Assembly: GCF_024508275.1 (NCBI RefSeq)
Contig: NZ_CP101989.1
Coordinates: forward strand, 1 to 64,000
DNA length: 64,000 nucleotides
Source: Cellulomonas wangsupingiae
Lineage (GTDB): Bacteria; Actinomycetota; Actinomycetes; Actinomycetales; Cellulomonadaceae
Direction of reading: 5' to 3'
A program made the translations under genes and the position numbers. The notes under the pieces were generated by a model that was not told where the DNA came from, searched no databases, and saw only the letters and a list, made by a program, of their open reading frames with translations. This document shows positions 43,598 to 54,929 of the stretch, piece by piece (positions within the stretch are counted from its first letter, which is position 1; each line of letters begins with the position of its first letter).

Positions 43598-45228
43598 GAA
43601 CGCTTCGCCCGCTGACGGCGCGGCCGAGCAGCGCTGCGTCCCTGCGGGCCGTGACCGTCGGGCCGTCCGACGAGCACACGCTCGATGCCGTCTTCCGCAA
43701 CTTCCTCAGCGAGCTGCGTGGAGATCCGAGCTAGCCCCCAGAGCGCCAAGCTTCGCCAAACCGGACCCACGCGCCCAACACCCATGGCAAGTGTTTCCGG
43801 ATCCCCGCGGCCGATGCTTCCCAACGCCGCGGCTGCATGCGCCGCGACGGCATCGCGACCGTGCTCCACGGCCCAGTGCAACCACCTAACGTGTGGCCGC
43901 GAGGCCTGACTGCCCCGCAGGAATCCGGCAACGTAGGCGATCCAGATCGCCTGCCAGTCGCTCAAGACCGCCTTGTCGACGATCTCGTCGAGGGCATCCC
44001 GTACCTCGACTCGTCGGTCCCCGTTGCGCTTCGAGTATTGGATGAGATACGACGCAAACTGGGGGGTTAGGGCCGGCTCGTACAGGAGGATTGCGCTGGC
44101 GTTGGCGAGGGGTCCGGACGACCCGCCAGCGCCGAGGATGGGGAGTGCACGTCCAAGGAGCGACTGCGTGATCGCGGCGCCCTTGCGCGACTGTGTGTCG
44201 TCGTCCTCGCCTTCGTCAAGCCATATCTCAAGAGCTCTCTCTGCCGCGCTCAGGAGGGTGGGCGTGACGTCATACTTCGGGATCGACGCAGGGCCTGGCG
44301 TGTCGAAATCGACGTCACCTTCGTCGATGCCGCCGCCGAGAGGGTTCGCTGCGAGTGAAGCGGCTTCGGCGAGTTCCTCTTCTTCTCCGTATAGGTCGAC
44401 CCAGAAGTCTTGCAGCACATCGACGCCTTCGAACAGTCCGCGCTCCGCCGCTGCAAAGGAACCGAGATCTTCTTGATATCGTTCCCGAGACCAGGTAAAT
44501 GTCTTGCGCTCGTTCTGAACGAGGCCGAGCAGACGCATCTCCGCGGAGCACACCTCAAGGGCGCGTTTCGCCTCGCTCAGCGTCGTCGCGCCGATGCGGA
44601 AGTCGTCCGAGTACGAGAGAGTCTTGAACCCGTGCCGGCGCAGGCGGCGCCGTACGGGATCGATGTAGGTGTCGCCCAGGATGTCGCTCGACTGGTGGAT
44701 CTGCGGGAGCCCGAGATCGCGGCCCATGACGCCGCGCAGGGCCGTGAGCAACTGCACCACCAGCGGCTCGTCACCGGTCTGCGCGACGAGTTCGTCGGCG
44801 AGGAGACCGTGGTCGACGAACTCGTAGTACGCGGTCACGTCGGTGACGGCGATGTGGGTCACGTCCTCCTCACTCAGCAGCAACTCCTTGAACTCCCGGG
44901 CGGGAGGTCGCGACCTGAGGCGCTCCGGTAGTTGCACTGCGAGGCGGTCGCACAGAAAGCGGTAGACGACGGCGTCGTGTAGCGCCATCACCGTTAGCGG
45001 CCGGCTACCCCGCCAGCCCTTGCGCGCGAAGATGACGTCACCCCGCGCTGGCTCGATTGACGGGCGCGCGGCGACGCCCTTCATCAAGCGAGTGATCGCC
45101 TCGACGTGACCTAGCAACGCTCCGTAGTCGTGCCGCGGTGGCAAGAGCCGGTGGTGGGTGGACAGCTCCTTCGAGACGGCTTCGCCGAGCGCCTCGGGTG
45201 AGGCGGCAGCGATGTCAGGGAGTTGCAT
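43594..45228 (-). CDS. Reverse transcriptase (Abi/UG-like) with helical repeat tail
   Basis: This 544-residue protein has reverse-transcriptase motifs: palm motif A DVTAYYEFVDH near residue 130 with the catalytic Asp, motif B GLPQIHQSSDILGDTY near 172, the metal-binding YSDDF near 207 and motif D GLVQNERKT near 235. The usual PQG of motif B is PQI. The rest (about 280-544) is helical with HEAT-like repeats (GRDAVAAHAAAALGSIGRGD). No maturase, intron-type DNA-binding or retron ncRNA features are seen, so it fits the Abi/unknown-group (UG) RTs that defend against phages. The ATG at 45228 is chosen; a GTG at 45252 would add 8 residues. No good ribosome-binding site is visible. Confidence 0.85.
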   Translation of the reverse strand: MQLPDIAAASPEALGEAVSKELSTHHRLLPPRHDYGALLGHVEAITRLMKGVAARPSIEPARGDVIFARKGWRGSRPLTVMALHDAVVYRFLCDRLAVQLPERLRSRPPAREFKELLLSEEDVTHIAVTDVTAYYEFVDHGLLADELVAQTGDEPLVVQLLTALRGVMGRDLGLPQIHQSSDILGDTYIDPVRRRLRRHGFKTLSYSDDFRIGATTLSEAKRALEVCSAEMRLLGLVQNERKTFTWSRERYQEDLGSFAAAERGLFEGVDVLQDFWVDLYGEEEELAEAASLAANPLGGGIDEGDVDFDTPGPASIPKYDVTPTLLSAAERALEIWLDEGEDDDTQSRKGAAITQSLLGRALPILGAGGSSGPLANASAILLYEPALTPQFASYLIQYSKRNGDRRVEVRDALDEIVDKAVLSDWQAIWIAYVAGFLRGSQASRPHVRWLHWAVEHGRDAVAAHAAAALGSIGRGDPETLAMGVGRVGPVWRSLALWGLARISTQLAEEVAEDGIERVLVGRPDGHGPQGRSAARPRRQRAKRS

Positions 45229-45252
45229 GCGGCCATCGTGCCTGACGTCCAC

Positions 45253-46154
45253 AGGGTCCGGACGGTGTTCAGGACAACGGATCGCTGGAGGGGAGTCGCG
45301 ATGTCGTCAGACCCGCCGTGACCTGCAGTGCCTAGTGGTGTGCGTGTGGCGCTCCCGAAGGCGTGCCTGGGCCAACGCGAGCGGGCGCGTTGCGCGAGGT
45401 CAGCGGCTCTCGAGGACCACCCAGAGAGGGTGGTTGCGGAAGGACATGCCCATCGAGTCGACTGCCACGCCAAGGGCCGGCGATCGCGTTCGAGGTCGGT
45501 TCTCCGCGCACGGTGGTGCCATGCAATTGCTTCGTCCAACCGCGAGACTCTGCTGGCGTTGTTACGTCACGATGTGGCACATGAGCGGACTCGCCTCCAG
45601 CCCGGATCCGGACCGCCGCAGGCGTGCGGGCGACGCAGGGGAGAACGAACGAGCCGTGCGGGGTACGTTCCCCACTCTCGATAGGTGGCGGACGATGCGG
45701 GGTCCATTCATCTGCTGCTTCAGCGGGGACGCTGAGAGACGCAAGGAGGCGCTCACTGCCGACGTAGACACAGCTTCTTCGTCGAGGGTGCGCCTGGACC
45801 CCGCCCCAAGGTGTGCCTTGGGCTCTCCGAGGTGGAGGCGCGTCCCATGTCAGCTAGATTCGCGAACCACCCACAGGTGGGTGGTTCCGAAAGGAACCGC
45901 TCGAGCAGTACCGAAGCTCCCGGTCAGGGTTCTCTGACCGGGCGCTTCGTGGTTCCGGGGGTGCATGGGGCTGCTCTGGGCTGCTCACGGACGCGGCCCG
46001 GCGGTGGCCGGGCGAACAGGTGTGGACTCTCAGGCGGTCGCCCGCGGCAGGCGCCGCCGGCCTCTGGTCGAGGTATGCCGGTCGAGCGGTTCGGGCGACG
46101 GTTCTTCTCCGAGCTCGACGTGCCAGGGGTCGGGCTGGAGGTGGTCGCCCGGGC
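45253..46154. other. Spacer upstream of the reverse transcriptase with structured element
   Basis: No gene is supported in these 902 bases. At 45864-45948 three hairpins follow one another: an 11-bp stem (45864-45874 with 45877-45887), an alternative 6-bp stem closed by a GAAA tetraloop (45883-45898) that overlaps it, and a 14-pair stem with one mismatch (45913-45927 with 45934-45948). The element could be a terminator for the minus-strand arginase-family gene, or a non-coding RNA. The remaining parts show only weak overlapping frames. Confidence 0.5.
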
Positions 46155-46811
46155 TCACAGGGCCGGAGCCCGCGTGCCCAGGAGCTCCAGCAGGCGCAGG
46201 GCTGCGTCACGCATGCGGTCGTCGACGTCGTGGGTCGGGTCCCACGAGGCGACGGTCGCCGACGCGAGCGGGAGTCGCGTGACGGCCTCGAGCACCGTGG
46301 CGCGCACCTCGTCGGGCGTGAGGTCACCCGGCGCGGCGCAGGAGTTCGCCGGTGGGAGGGACGTGTCGTGCACGTCGAGGTCGACGTGCACGTGCACGTG
46401 CACCGCGTCCGCGTGCGCGAGCACCGCGTCCGCGTGCGCGAGCACCCGGTCGAGCACGCTGCCCGCCCGCCCCGCCCGGACGTCGGCCACGGTCAACCAC
46501 GTCGGTCCGGGGCCGTCAAGGAGCCGGCGCTCGGCCTCGTCGAGCTGGTGGCCGCCGACGAGCACCGTGCGCTCGTCGGGCGACGGCGCGTACCCGGGCA
46601 CGCTCGCGGCGAGTCCTTGCCGGCACCGGCCCGTGGTCATCGCCAGGCTCATCCCGTCGAAGAACCCGCTCGCCGACGTCGCGGGCGTCTGCAGGTCGCC
46701 GTGGGCGTCGAGCCACAGGACCGCCACGCGCCGCTCGGGCGCGAGGGCACGCAGGCCGGCGACGACCCCGAGCGTCACCCCGCAGTTGCCTGCGAGCACA
46801 CTTGACCGCAC
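46155..46811 (-). pseudogene. N-terminally truncated arginase-family protein
   Basis: This 218-residue protein is the C-terminal part of a ureohydrolase (arginase/agmatinase family). It keeps VLWLDAHGDLQTP, with the first Asp/His metal site, SASGFFDGMSLAM, and VHVDLDVHDTSLPP with the second Asp pair. About 80 N-terminal residues expected in the family are missing: it starts at VLAGNCGV, the site that normally contains the first metal-ligand His region. The start lies 18 bases from the aceB stop. A 21-bp tandem duplication (46401-46442) gives a 7-residue repeat LAHADAV. It is probably inactive, or has an unusual start. Confidence 0.75.
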
Positions 46812-46829
46812 GCCCGGGACCGGCCCCCA

Positions 46830-48497
<1,668 letters not shown>

Positions 48498-48582
48498 GGC
48501 GTTCTCCTGGTTCGTGGTCAGCGTGGAGGGGACCTCTGCGGGAGGGTCGAGCGGCGTGCCGCGAGAGGTCGGGCCGGGCGGG

Positions 48583-49941
48583 TCAGTGGCGGAACTGGGC
48601 CGTCTCGGTGGAGCCGGCCAGCGCGAGGGTGGCGCTGTCGGGGCTGATCGCGGTGGCGACCTGGTCGAAGTAGCCCGTGCCGACCTCCCGCTGGTGGCGG
48701 GTCGCGGTGTAGCCGTCGGCCTCGGCGGCGAGCTCGGCCGTCTGCAGGTCGACGTAGGCGCTCATGCCGCGCTCGGCGTAGCCGCGGGCGAGCGTGAACA
48801 TCGACTCGTTGAGGGCGTGGAAGCCGGCGAGGGTGATGAACTGGAACGCGTACCCGTGGGCCGCCAGCTCGCGCTGGAACCGGGCGATCTGCGCGTCGTC
48901 GAGGTGCGCGCGCCAGTTGAACGACGGCGAGCAGTTGTAGGCGAGGAGCTTGCCGGGGAACGTCTCGTGGATCCGCTCGGCGAACTCGACGGCCAGCGCG
49001 ACGTCCGGCGTCGCCGTCTCGACCCAGATGAGGTCGGCGTGCGGTGCGTACGCCTGCGCCCGTGCGACCACCGCGTCGAGGCCCGGGCGGACCCGGAAGT
49101 ACCCCTCGGCCGTGCGCTCGCCCGTGAGGAACTCCTGGTCGCGCTCGTCGACGTCGGACGTCAGCAGGTCCGCACCGAGGGAGTCGGTGCGGGCGACGAC
49201 GACCGTCGGGGCGCCGGCCACGTCGGCCGCGAGCCGTGCCGCGGACAGCGTGCGCACGTGCTGCGACGTCGGGACCAGGACCTTGCCGCCCAGGTGGCCG
49301 CACTTCTTCTCCGCGGCGAGCTGGTCCTCCCAGTGCACGCCCGCGGCACCGGCGGCGATCATCGCGTGCATCAGCTCGTACGCGTTGAGCGGGCCGCCGA
49401 ATCCGGCCTCGGCGTCGGCGACGATCGGCGCGAGCCAGTCACGCGTCGGCGTGCCGTTCTCGGCGACGTCGATCTGGTCCGCCCGCAGCAGTGCGTTGTT
49501 GATGCGCCGCACGACGGCCGGCACGGAGTTGGCCGGGTAGAGCGACTGGTCGGGGTACGTCTGGCCCGACAGGTTCGCGTCGGCGGCGACCTGCCAGCCG
49601 GACAGGTAGATCGCCTCGAGCCCCGCGCGGACCTGCTGGACGGCCTGGTTGCCCGTCAGCGCCCCGAGCGCCGGCACGTGCGTGCGGGTGTGCAGCAGCT
49701 CCCACAGGCGCTCGGCGCCGCGCCGGGCCAGGGTGGGGTCCTCCCGGACCGAGCCGCGCAGCCGCACGACGTCGGCGCCCGTGTGCCGTCGCTCGATGCC
49801 GGCCCAGCGCCGGTCGGTGCGCCACTCGTGCTCGAGGTCCTCGGCGGTGCGGGTCTGCGCGCCGGGACGGACGTCGACCGCACCCGCGACGGCGGCGGTG
49901 GGGGCCTGCAGGTCGTCCAGCGGGGTGGTGGGAGCGGTCAT
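48583..49941 (-). CDS. aceA: Isocitrate lyase
   Basis: Isocitrate lyase splits isocitrate to glyoxylate and succinate. The 452-residue protein has the catalytic motif KKCGH ([12 protein letters not shown]), the [20 protein letters not shown] substrate segment and [15 protein letters not shown]. With aceB it makes the glyoxylate bypass for growth on acetate or fatty acids. The ATG at 49941 has a GAGAGG ribosome-binding site. Confidence 0.97.
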   Translation of the reverse strand: MTAPTTPLDDLQAPTAAVAGAVDVRPGAQTRTAEDLEHEWRTDRRWAGIERRHTGADVVRLRGSVREDPTLARRGAERLWELLHTRTHVPALGALTGNQAVQQVRAGLEAIYLSGWQVAADANLSGQTYPDQSLYPANSVPAVVRRINNALLRADQIDVAENGTPTRDWLAPIVADAEAGFGGPLNAYELMHAMIAAGAAGVHWEDQLAAEKKCGHLGGKVLVPTSQHVRTLSAARLAADVAGAPTVVVARTDSLGADLLTSDVDERDQEFLTGERTAEGYFRVRPGLDAVVARAQAYAPHADLIWVETATPDVALAVEFAERIHETFPGKLLAYNCSPSFNWRAHLDDAQIARFQRELAAHGYAFQFITLAGFHALNESMFTLARGYAERGMSAYVDLQTAELAAEADGYTATRHQREVGTGYFDQVATAISPDSATLALAGSTETAQFRH

Positions 49942-50267
49942 CGTCGTGCCTCTCGCGTCGTCGGTGCGTCGCCCCGGAGGGCGTCCGGTCGGGGAGCCGG
50001 GCGGCGTCCCACGACCAACGTGCCTGCTCGACGAGGGCTGTGGGGCGGTCGCGGCTGCGGAAGATCGGGGACTCTTCCGCAGCACGCAACAGACGTGGGT
50101 CGTGACGCGGCTCCGACCGCTGGGTGTGAAGGGCGACGGTTCTTCCCAGCGGATCGGCCGGTTCAGGGCGGAAGATCGGCACATCCACCCAGGTCAGGCG
50201 CCCGGCCCGGGAAGGATCGAGGTACTTCTCCTGGACGGGATCGTTCCCACGGTGTGACGCTGGCTCG
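49942..50267. promoter_or_regulatory. aceA-ramB control region with GGAAGATC sites
   Basis: This 326-bp divergent spacer holds the promoters of aceA and ramB. It has an identical 12-mer GCGGAAGATCGG at 50057-50068 and 50168-50179, and a perfect 11-bp inverted repeat GCTGCGGAAGA ... TCTTCCGCAGC (50054-50064 and 50073-50083). A related sequence lies upstream of pckG. These are good candidates for operators of RamB or another regulator of acetate metabolism. Confidence 0.6.
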
Positions 50268-51842
50268 GTGACGACGACGACGCCCCGGACCCCGGACCCC
50301 CGACGTGCGACCGACCCCTCGCCCGCCCGTATCGCGCCGGGCACGGCGTCGAGGGCTGGACCGACCTCTCGGGGGCGGGTGGTCGAGGCCGGCGGCGCGG
50401 TCGGCGGCGCCGGGCTCGACACGCTCGTGCTCGGACGGCTGGTGCGCCACCTGCGCACCGCGCGGGGCATGACGCTCGACGACCTCGGGCGCGCCATCGG
50501 CCGGGCGCCGTCGCAGGTGTCGATGCTGGAGAACGGGCACCGCGAGCCCAAGCTGTCGCTGCTGGCGCAGGTGGCCGACGCGCTCGGTGTCCCGCTGCGC
50601 GACCTGCTCAGCCCCGAGCCCCCGACGCGCCGCGCCGCGCTCGAGGTGGAGCTCGAGCGGGCGCAGCGTGGCCCGCTGTTCGCCAGCCTCGGCATGCCGA
50701 CGGTGAAGGTGGGTCGCTCCCTGCCGTCCGACGCGCTCGAGGCGCTGGTCGCGCTGCAGGACCAGGTGCAGCGGCTGCTGACGGAGAACGCGGCGACGCC
50801 CGAGGAGGCGCGGCGCGCGAACACCGAGCTGCGGGCCCGGATGCGCGCCCAGGACAACTACTTCCCCGAGCTCGAGGAGCACGCGCGGACCCTGCTCGAC
50901 GCGGTCGGGCACCACGGCGGCCCGCTGTCGCAGCGCGCGACCGCGGAGATCGCCGCGCACCTGGGCTTCACGCTGCACTACGTCGCCGACCTGCCGCACT
51001 CGACGCGCACGGTCACGGACCTCGCGCACGGGCGCATCTACCTGCCGCAGGCCGGTGCCGCGCACAACGACTCACGCTCGCCGCTGCTGCAGGCGGTCGC
51101 GTCGCACGTGCTGGGGCACTCCGAGCCCGTCGACTACGCGGACTTCCTGCGCCAGCGCGTGGAGGCGAACTACCTGGCCGCGGCGCTGATGATCCCGGAG
51201 GCGTCGGCCGTGGCGTTCCTCGGCGAGGCCAAGGCCGAGCGGCGGCTGTCGGTGGAGGACCTGCGCGACACCTACGCCGTGCCGTACGAGACGGCGGCCC
51301 ACCGCTTCACCAACCTCGCCACGCGGCACCTGCAGATCCCGGTGCACTTCATGAAGGTCCACGAGGGCGGCACGCTGCACAAGGCGTACGAGAACGACGG
51401 CGTCGTGTTCCCGTCGGACCCGCTGGGGGCGATCGAGGGGCAGCCCGTGTGCCGGCAGTGGACGGCGCGCGTGGTGTTCACGCTCGACGACCGGTTCAGC
51501 CCGTACTACCAGTACACGGACACGTCGTCGGGCACCTTCTGGTGCACGTCGCGCGTGCAGGGGTCCTCCCAGGGTGCCTTCTCCGTGAGCGTCGGGACGC
51601 CCTTCGCGCACGTCCGCTGGTTCCGCGGGCGCGAGACGACGGAGCGCTCGGCGTCGCGCTGCCCGGACGCGTCGTGCTGCCGGGAGGCGCCCCGCGCGCT
51701 CGCGAGCCGCTGGGAGGACCAGGCGTTCCCGAGCGCGCGGCCGCACGCGTCGCTGCTGGCCGCGCTGCCGGTGGGCGTGTTCCCCGGCGTGGACCAGACC
51801 GAGGTGTACGAGTTCCTCGAGCGGCACGCGCCTCGGTCCTAG
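50268..51842 (+). CDS. ramB: RamB-type regulator (XRE-ScfR family)
   Basis: This 524-residue regulator has an N-terminal helix-turn-helix of the XRE type (about 50-115: [20 protein letters not shown], then [13 protein letters not shown]), a DUF955/ImmA-like middle segment (about 230-330) and the C-terminal ScfR domain with cysteines (CPDASCCRE). RamB of Corynebacterium controls aceA, aceB and acetate uptake genes. Here it is divergent from aceBA and near pckG, as expected for a regulator of C2 metabolism. The start is GTG 50268. Its stop overlaps the convergent pckG stop. Confidence 0.92.
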   Translation: MTTTTPRTPDPRRATDPSPARIAPGTASRAGPTSRGRVVEAGGAVGGAGLDTLVLGRLVRHLRTARGMTLDDLGRAIGRAPSQVSMLENGHREPKLSLLAQVADALGVPLRDLLSPEPPTRRAALEVELERAQRGPLFASLGMPTVKVGRSLPSDALEALVALQDQVQRLLTENAATPEEARRANTELRARMRAQDNYFPELEEHARTLLDAVGHHGGPLSQRATAEIAAHLGFTLHYVADLPHSTRTVTDLAHGRIYLPQAGAAHNDSRSPLLQAVASHVLGHSEPVDYADFLRQRVEANYLAAALMIPEASAVAFLGEAKAERRLSVEDLRDTYAVPYETAAHRFTNLATRHLQIPVHFMKVHEGGTLHKAYENDGVVFPSDPLGAIEGQPVCRQWTARVVFTLDDRFSPYYQYTDTSSGTFWCTSRVQGSSQGAFSVSVGTPFAHVRWFRGRETTERSASRCPDASCCREAPRALASRWEDQAFPSARPHASLLAALPVGVFPGVDQTEVYEFLERHAPRS

Positions 51843-53662
51843 GCCCGCCAGAGGCGCTGCTCGACATCGGTCAGCGCGTCCCGCACCGCGGCCGGCACGC
51901 GCTCCCCCACCTCGTCGAACCAGGCAGCGGTGCGCGCCACCTCCTGGCGCCACGCATCCGTCGGCACGTCCAGCAGCGCTGCGAGCCCGTCGTCGTCGAC
52001 GTCCGTCCCGGTGACGTCGAGCGCGCCCGGGGCGGGCACCAGGCCGACGGGCGTGTCGACCGCGGCCGACGACCCGTCGAGCCGTCCCAGCGCCCACGCC
52101 AGTACGCGGACGTTGTCCCCGAACCCCGGCCACAGGTACCGCCCGTCGGCGTCGGTGCGGAACCAGTTGACGCAGAACACCGCGGGCGCGCCGGCCCCCA
52201 GCCGCTCGCCGACGCGCAGCCAGTGCGCCCAGTGGTCGGCCACGTGGTACCCGCAGAACGGCAGCATGGCGAACGGGTCGCGCCGCAGCTCACCGACGGT
52301 GCCCTCGGCGGCCGCGGTCTGCTCGGAGGACACGGTGGCGCCCAGCAGCACCCCGTGCGCCCAGTCGCGCGCCTGCACCACCAGGGGCACGGTCGACGGA
52401 CGACGGCCCCCGAACAGGATCGCGTCGACGGGCACGCCCTCGGGGTCGTCCCAGTCCGGGGCGATCGTCGGGCAGCGGTCCGCGCGGACCGTGAACCGGG
52501 AGTTCGGGTGGGCGGCGGGCCGGCCCGCGTCGGGCGTCCAGTCCTGGCCCCGCCAGTCGACGAGGTGGGCCGGCGGCTCGGGCGTCAGGCCCTCCCACCA
52601 CACGTCGCCGTCGTCGGTCAGCGCGACGTTCGTGAAGATCGTGTCGCTCGCGACCATCTCGACCGCGGCGGGGTTGGTGCGCGGCCCCGTGCCGGGGGCG
52701 ACGCCGAAGAACCCGGCCTCGGGGTTGATGGCCCGCAGCCGCCCGTCGGGCCCCGGCCGCATCCACGCGATGTCGTCGCCGATCGTCTGCGCCGTCCAGC
52801 CGGGCAGCGTCGGGCTGAGCATCGCCAGGTTCGTCTTGCCGCACGCCGACGGGAAGGCCGCGGCGACGTGGAAGGCGCGCCCCTGCGGTGACGTCAGCCG
52901 CAGCAGCAGCATGTGCTCGGCGAGCCAGCCCTCGTCGCGGCCCATGACGGACGCGATCCGCAGCGCGAAGCACTTCTTGCCCAGCAGCGCGTTGCCGCCG
53001 TACCCGGAGCCGTACGACCAGATCTCGCGGGTCTCGGGGAAGTGCACGACGTACTTGGTGGGGTTGCACGGCCACGGCACGTCGTCGTCGCCCGGTGCCA
53101 GGGGTGCGCCGACGCTGTGGACGGCCGGGACGAACGCGCCGTCGGACCCGAGGTGCTCCAGCACGGCCGTCCCCACGCGCGTCATCAGGTGCATGCTCAC
53201 CGCGACGTACGGGGAGTCCGTCAGCTCCACGCCGTACTCGGCGAGCGGTGAGCCGACCGCACCCATCGCGAACGGCACGACGTACATGGTCCGCCCGCGC
53301 ATCGAGCCGGCGAAGACGCCGCGCAGCTCAGCCCGCATCGCGGCGGGGTCGCGCCAGTTGTTCGTCGGGCCGGCGTCCGCCTCGCGCTGCGAGCAGATGA
53401 AGGTGCGGCTCTCGACGCGCGCCACGTCGTCCGGCGCGGAGCGCGCCAGGAAGCTGCGGGGACGGCGCTGCGGGTCCAGCCGCACGAACGTGCCCTGGGC
53501 GACGAGCAGCTCGCACAGCCGCGCGTACTCCTCGGGCGAGCCGTCGCACCAGACGACCTCGTCGGGCAGCGTCAGCGCCGCCGTCGCCGCGACCCAGGCG
53601 CGCAGGTCCGCGTGGGGCGTCGGGGCGTAGGTCGCCGTGGCCGGGGTCTCGAGCGTCGTCAT
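51839..53662 (-). CDS. pckG: Phosphoenolpyruvate carboxykinase (GTP)
   Basis: PckG makes PEP from oxaloacetate using GTP, the first committed step of gluconeogenesis. The 607-residue length fits the GTP-type enzyme. It shows the P-loop [13 protein letters not shown], the [17 protein letters not shown] segment and [13 protein letters not shown], with the reactive Cys region. It is needed with the glyoxylate bypass for growth on C2 substrates, so its position next to ramB makes sense. The ATG at 53662 has a GGGACGG-like ribosome-binding site. Confidence 0.96.
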   Translation of the reverse strand: MTTLETPATATYAPTPHADLRAWVAATAALTLPDEVVWCDGSPEEYARLCELLVAQGTFVRLDPQRRPRSFLARSAPDDVARVESRTFICSQREADAGPTNNWRDPAAMRAELRGVFAGSMRGRTMYVVPFAMGAVGSPLAEYGVELTDSPYVAVSMHLMTRVGTAVLEHLGSDGAFVPAVHSVGAPLAPGDDDVPWPCNPTKYVVHFPETREIWSYGSGYGGNALLGKKCFALRIASVMGRDEGWLAEHMLLLRLTSPQGRAFHVAAAFPSACGKTNLAMLSPTLPGWTAQTIGDDIAWMRPGPDGRLRAINPEAGFFGVAPGTGPRTNPAAVEMVASDTIFTNVALTDDGDVWWEGLTPEPPAHLVDWRGQDWTPDAGRPAAHPNSRFTVRADRCPTIAPDWDDPEGVPVDAILFGGRRPSTVPLVVQARDWAHGVLLGATVSSEQTAAAEGTVGELRRDPFAMLPFCGYHVADHWAHWLRVGERLGAGAPAVFCVNWFRTDADGRYLWPGFGDNVRVLAWALGRLDGSSAAVDTPVGLVPAPGALDVTGTDVDDDGLAALLDVPTDAWRQEVARTAAWFDEVGERVPAAVRDALTDVEQRLWRA

Positions 53663-53865
53663 CGTCCGTCCCTTCCCGTGCGGCACGGCGTCGCCGCCGT
53701 GGCCGTGGTCCGTGCAGATGCGGCACCGCACCGGAGCCGCATCTCCACCGTGGACCCGCGGGAGCGCCGCGGCGAGTCGCGCGGGGGGAGAAGTCCGGGG
53801 GATCTTCCCGGCAGCGGAAGAGGACGGGGCAGCGGCGCACGTCGCGGACCTGGTGCGGCCGGTCG
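53663..53865 (-). promoter_or_regulatory. pckG upstream region with GGAAGATC motif
   Basis: The bases before pckG include GATCTTCCCG at 53801-53810 followed by GCAGCGGAAGAGG at 53811-53823, a paired inverted arrangement related to the GGAAGATC sites at aceA/ramB. The sequence is GC-rich and I cannot place a firm promoter. Confidence 0.45.
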
Positions 53866-54072
53866 TCAGCGAGGCGCCAACGCACCCCGGACGTCGGCGT
53901 CCGCCGCGCGCAACCACGCAGCGCTGCTCAGGACGTCGACGTCGTGCGCGAGCCCGTCGGGGTCGGTGCTCGTGAGCAGGACCGCGGCGCCGAGCCGGAC
54001 GTCGGCACCCGCGTTGCCGTCGCGCCCCACCCGCAAGACGTGCACGTCGACGTCGATGCCGAGGTCGCCCAC
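53866..54072 (-). CDS. Possible 68-residue protein
   Basis: This small frame has strongly GC-rich third positions and a protein-like sequence ([20 protein letters not shown] ... [19 protein letters not shown]), but it has only a weak ribosome-binding site at its GTG start and no recognised family. It is divergent from the frame at 54081 with 8 bases between them. It may be a real small protein, or the C-terminal part of a broken gene. Confidence 0.3.
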   Translation of the reverse strand: MGDLGIDVDVHVLRVGRDGNAGADVRLGAAVLLTSTDPDGLAHDVDVLSSAAWLRAADADVRGALAPR

Positions 54073-54080
54073 CCTCGACG

Positions 54081-54353
54081 GTGGTCGGCGTGCTGTCGCC
54101 GCGGCAGTACCTGCTCGGTCTGCCGGCCACCTTCGTGCTGTACCTGGCAGGGGCCGTGCTGCCCGCCATGGTGTTCGTGTACGCCCTCACCGGCTCCACC
54201 GCGACGACCGTGGTCCTCGGCGGCGTCACCTGCACGGCCCTGCACGCCCGGGGACGCCCGGACGGTGCTCAGCACGCCGTCCGACGCGCTGCTGTCCACG
54301 GTCTTCCTGTTCTTCGTCTACTTCACCCCGCGCACGACGGACGCATCCGGGTG
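54081..54353 (+). pseudogene. Frameshifted small membrane protein
   Basis: From a GTG at 54081 the sequence encodes two hydrophobic segments ([20 protein letters not shown], then MVFVYALTG) and GGC-rich codons up to about 54249. The coding pattern then continues in the next frame ([20 protein letters not shown], then FFVYFTP). The shift lies in a CCC run at 54247-54249, where one C appears to be extra. I do not recognise the protein and cannot see its true end. Confidence 0.35.
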
Positions 54354-54448
54354 CCGGGACGCCCAGGTCCTTGCGGCCGGAGCCCTGGCCCGGGACCATC
54401 GTCCGACTGCCGGCAGGGTGCCGGCGCCCCGACCACCGGAGTGCCCCC

Positions 54449-54910
54449 ATGTCGCAGCACCCCGTCCCCGCCCGACCCACCGCCGCATTCGTCGGCGCGT
54501 CGTGGGTGGCCCTGATCATCGCCGTCAGCGCGTTCGCCATCGGCCTGTGGAACGCGAAGATGCTGCTGTCCGAGAAGGGCTTCTACGGCACGCTCCTGCT
54601 GCTCGGCCTGTACTCGGCGATCGCGCTGCAGAAGTCCGTCCGGGACCGCGCCGAGGGCGTGCCCGTCACCGGGATCTTCCTCGGGCTGTCCTGGAGCATG
54701 GTCCTGGTGTCCCTGCTGCTCGTGGCCGTGGGCCTGGTCAACTCGACGCTGACGCTGTCGGAGAAGGGCTTCTACGGGCTCGGCTACACGATGGCGCTGT
54801 TCGCCGTCATCGCCGTGCAGAAGAACATCCGCGACCTGGCCGCGGCCGGGCCCGCGCCGCGTCCGACGCCCGCCGAGCCGGAGGTGCAGGCGACCGTCTG
54901 GCACCAGTGA
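54449..54910 (+). CDS. yiaA: YiaA/YiaB family inner membrane protein
   Basis: This 153-residue protein has four membrane helices in two tandem repeats, each with an LWNAKMLLSEKGFYG / LVNSTLTLSEKGFYGLGYTM segment, the hallmark of the YiaA/YiaB family. Its function is unknown. The ATG at 54449 has no strong ribosome-binding site, and the C-terminal tail is Pro-rich. Confidence 0.88.
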   Translation: MSQHPVPARPTAAFVGASWVALIIAVSAFAIGLWNAKMLLSEKGFYGTLLLLGLYSAIALQKSVRDRAEGVPVTGIFLGLSWSMVLVSLLLVAVGLVNSTLTLSEKGFYGLGYTMALFAVIAVQKNIRDLAAAGPAPRPTPAEPEVQATVWHQ

Positions 54911-54929
54911 CCGGCGCGGCCGCTGACGG

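Larger units (their letters stand above)
35418..46154. mobile_element. Putative genomic island at tRNA-Leu
   Basis: The region after tRNA-Leu differs from the rest: less GC-rich coding sequence (most marked at 43.0-43.5 kb), more even third-codon positions, long spacers, gene remnants and four genes without a core role (a nuclease-like protein, a helicase, a reverse transcriptase and a HEPN-like protein). A 3' end of tRNA is a common integration site. I find no integrase, transposase or second copy of the tRNA 3' end, so the island boundaries and mobility are inferred. The right edge is placed before the arginase-family gene at 46.16 kb. Confidence 0.5.

Noticed and set aside
43594..45250. 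Retron or group II intron interpretation of the reverse transcriptase
   Set aside because: No maturase or endonuclease domain and no retron-type VTG region are visible, and no msr-msd-like RNA is adjacent. The helical repeat tail and HEPN partner fit Abi/UG RTs better.
45111..45539. Minus-strand frame overlapping the reverse-transcriptase start
   Set aside because: It overlaps the RT in another frame, is Arg/Ser-rich without a domain and has no ribosome-binding site.
35410..46154. A duplicated tRNA-Leu 3' end (attR) at the right side of the island
   Set aside because: I read 45-46.2 kb for the terminal tRNA sequence and did not find a convincing match.
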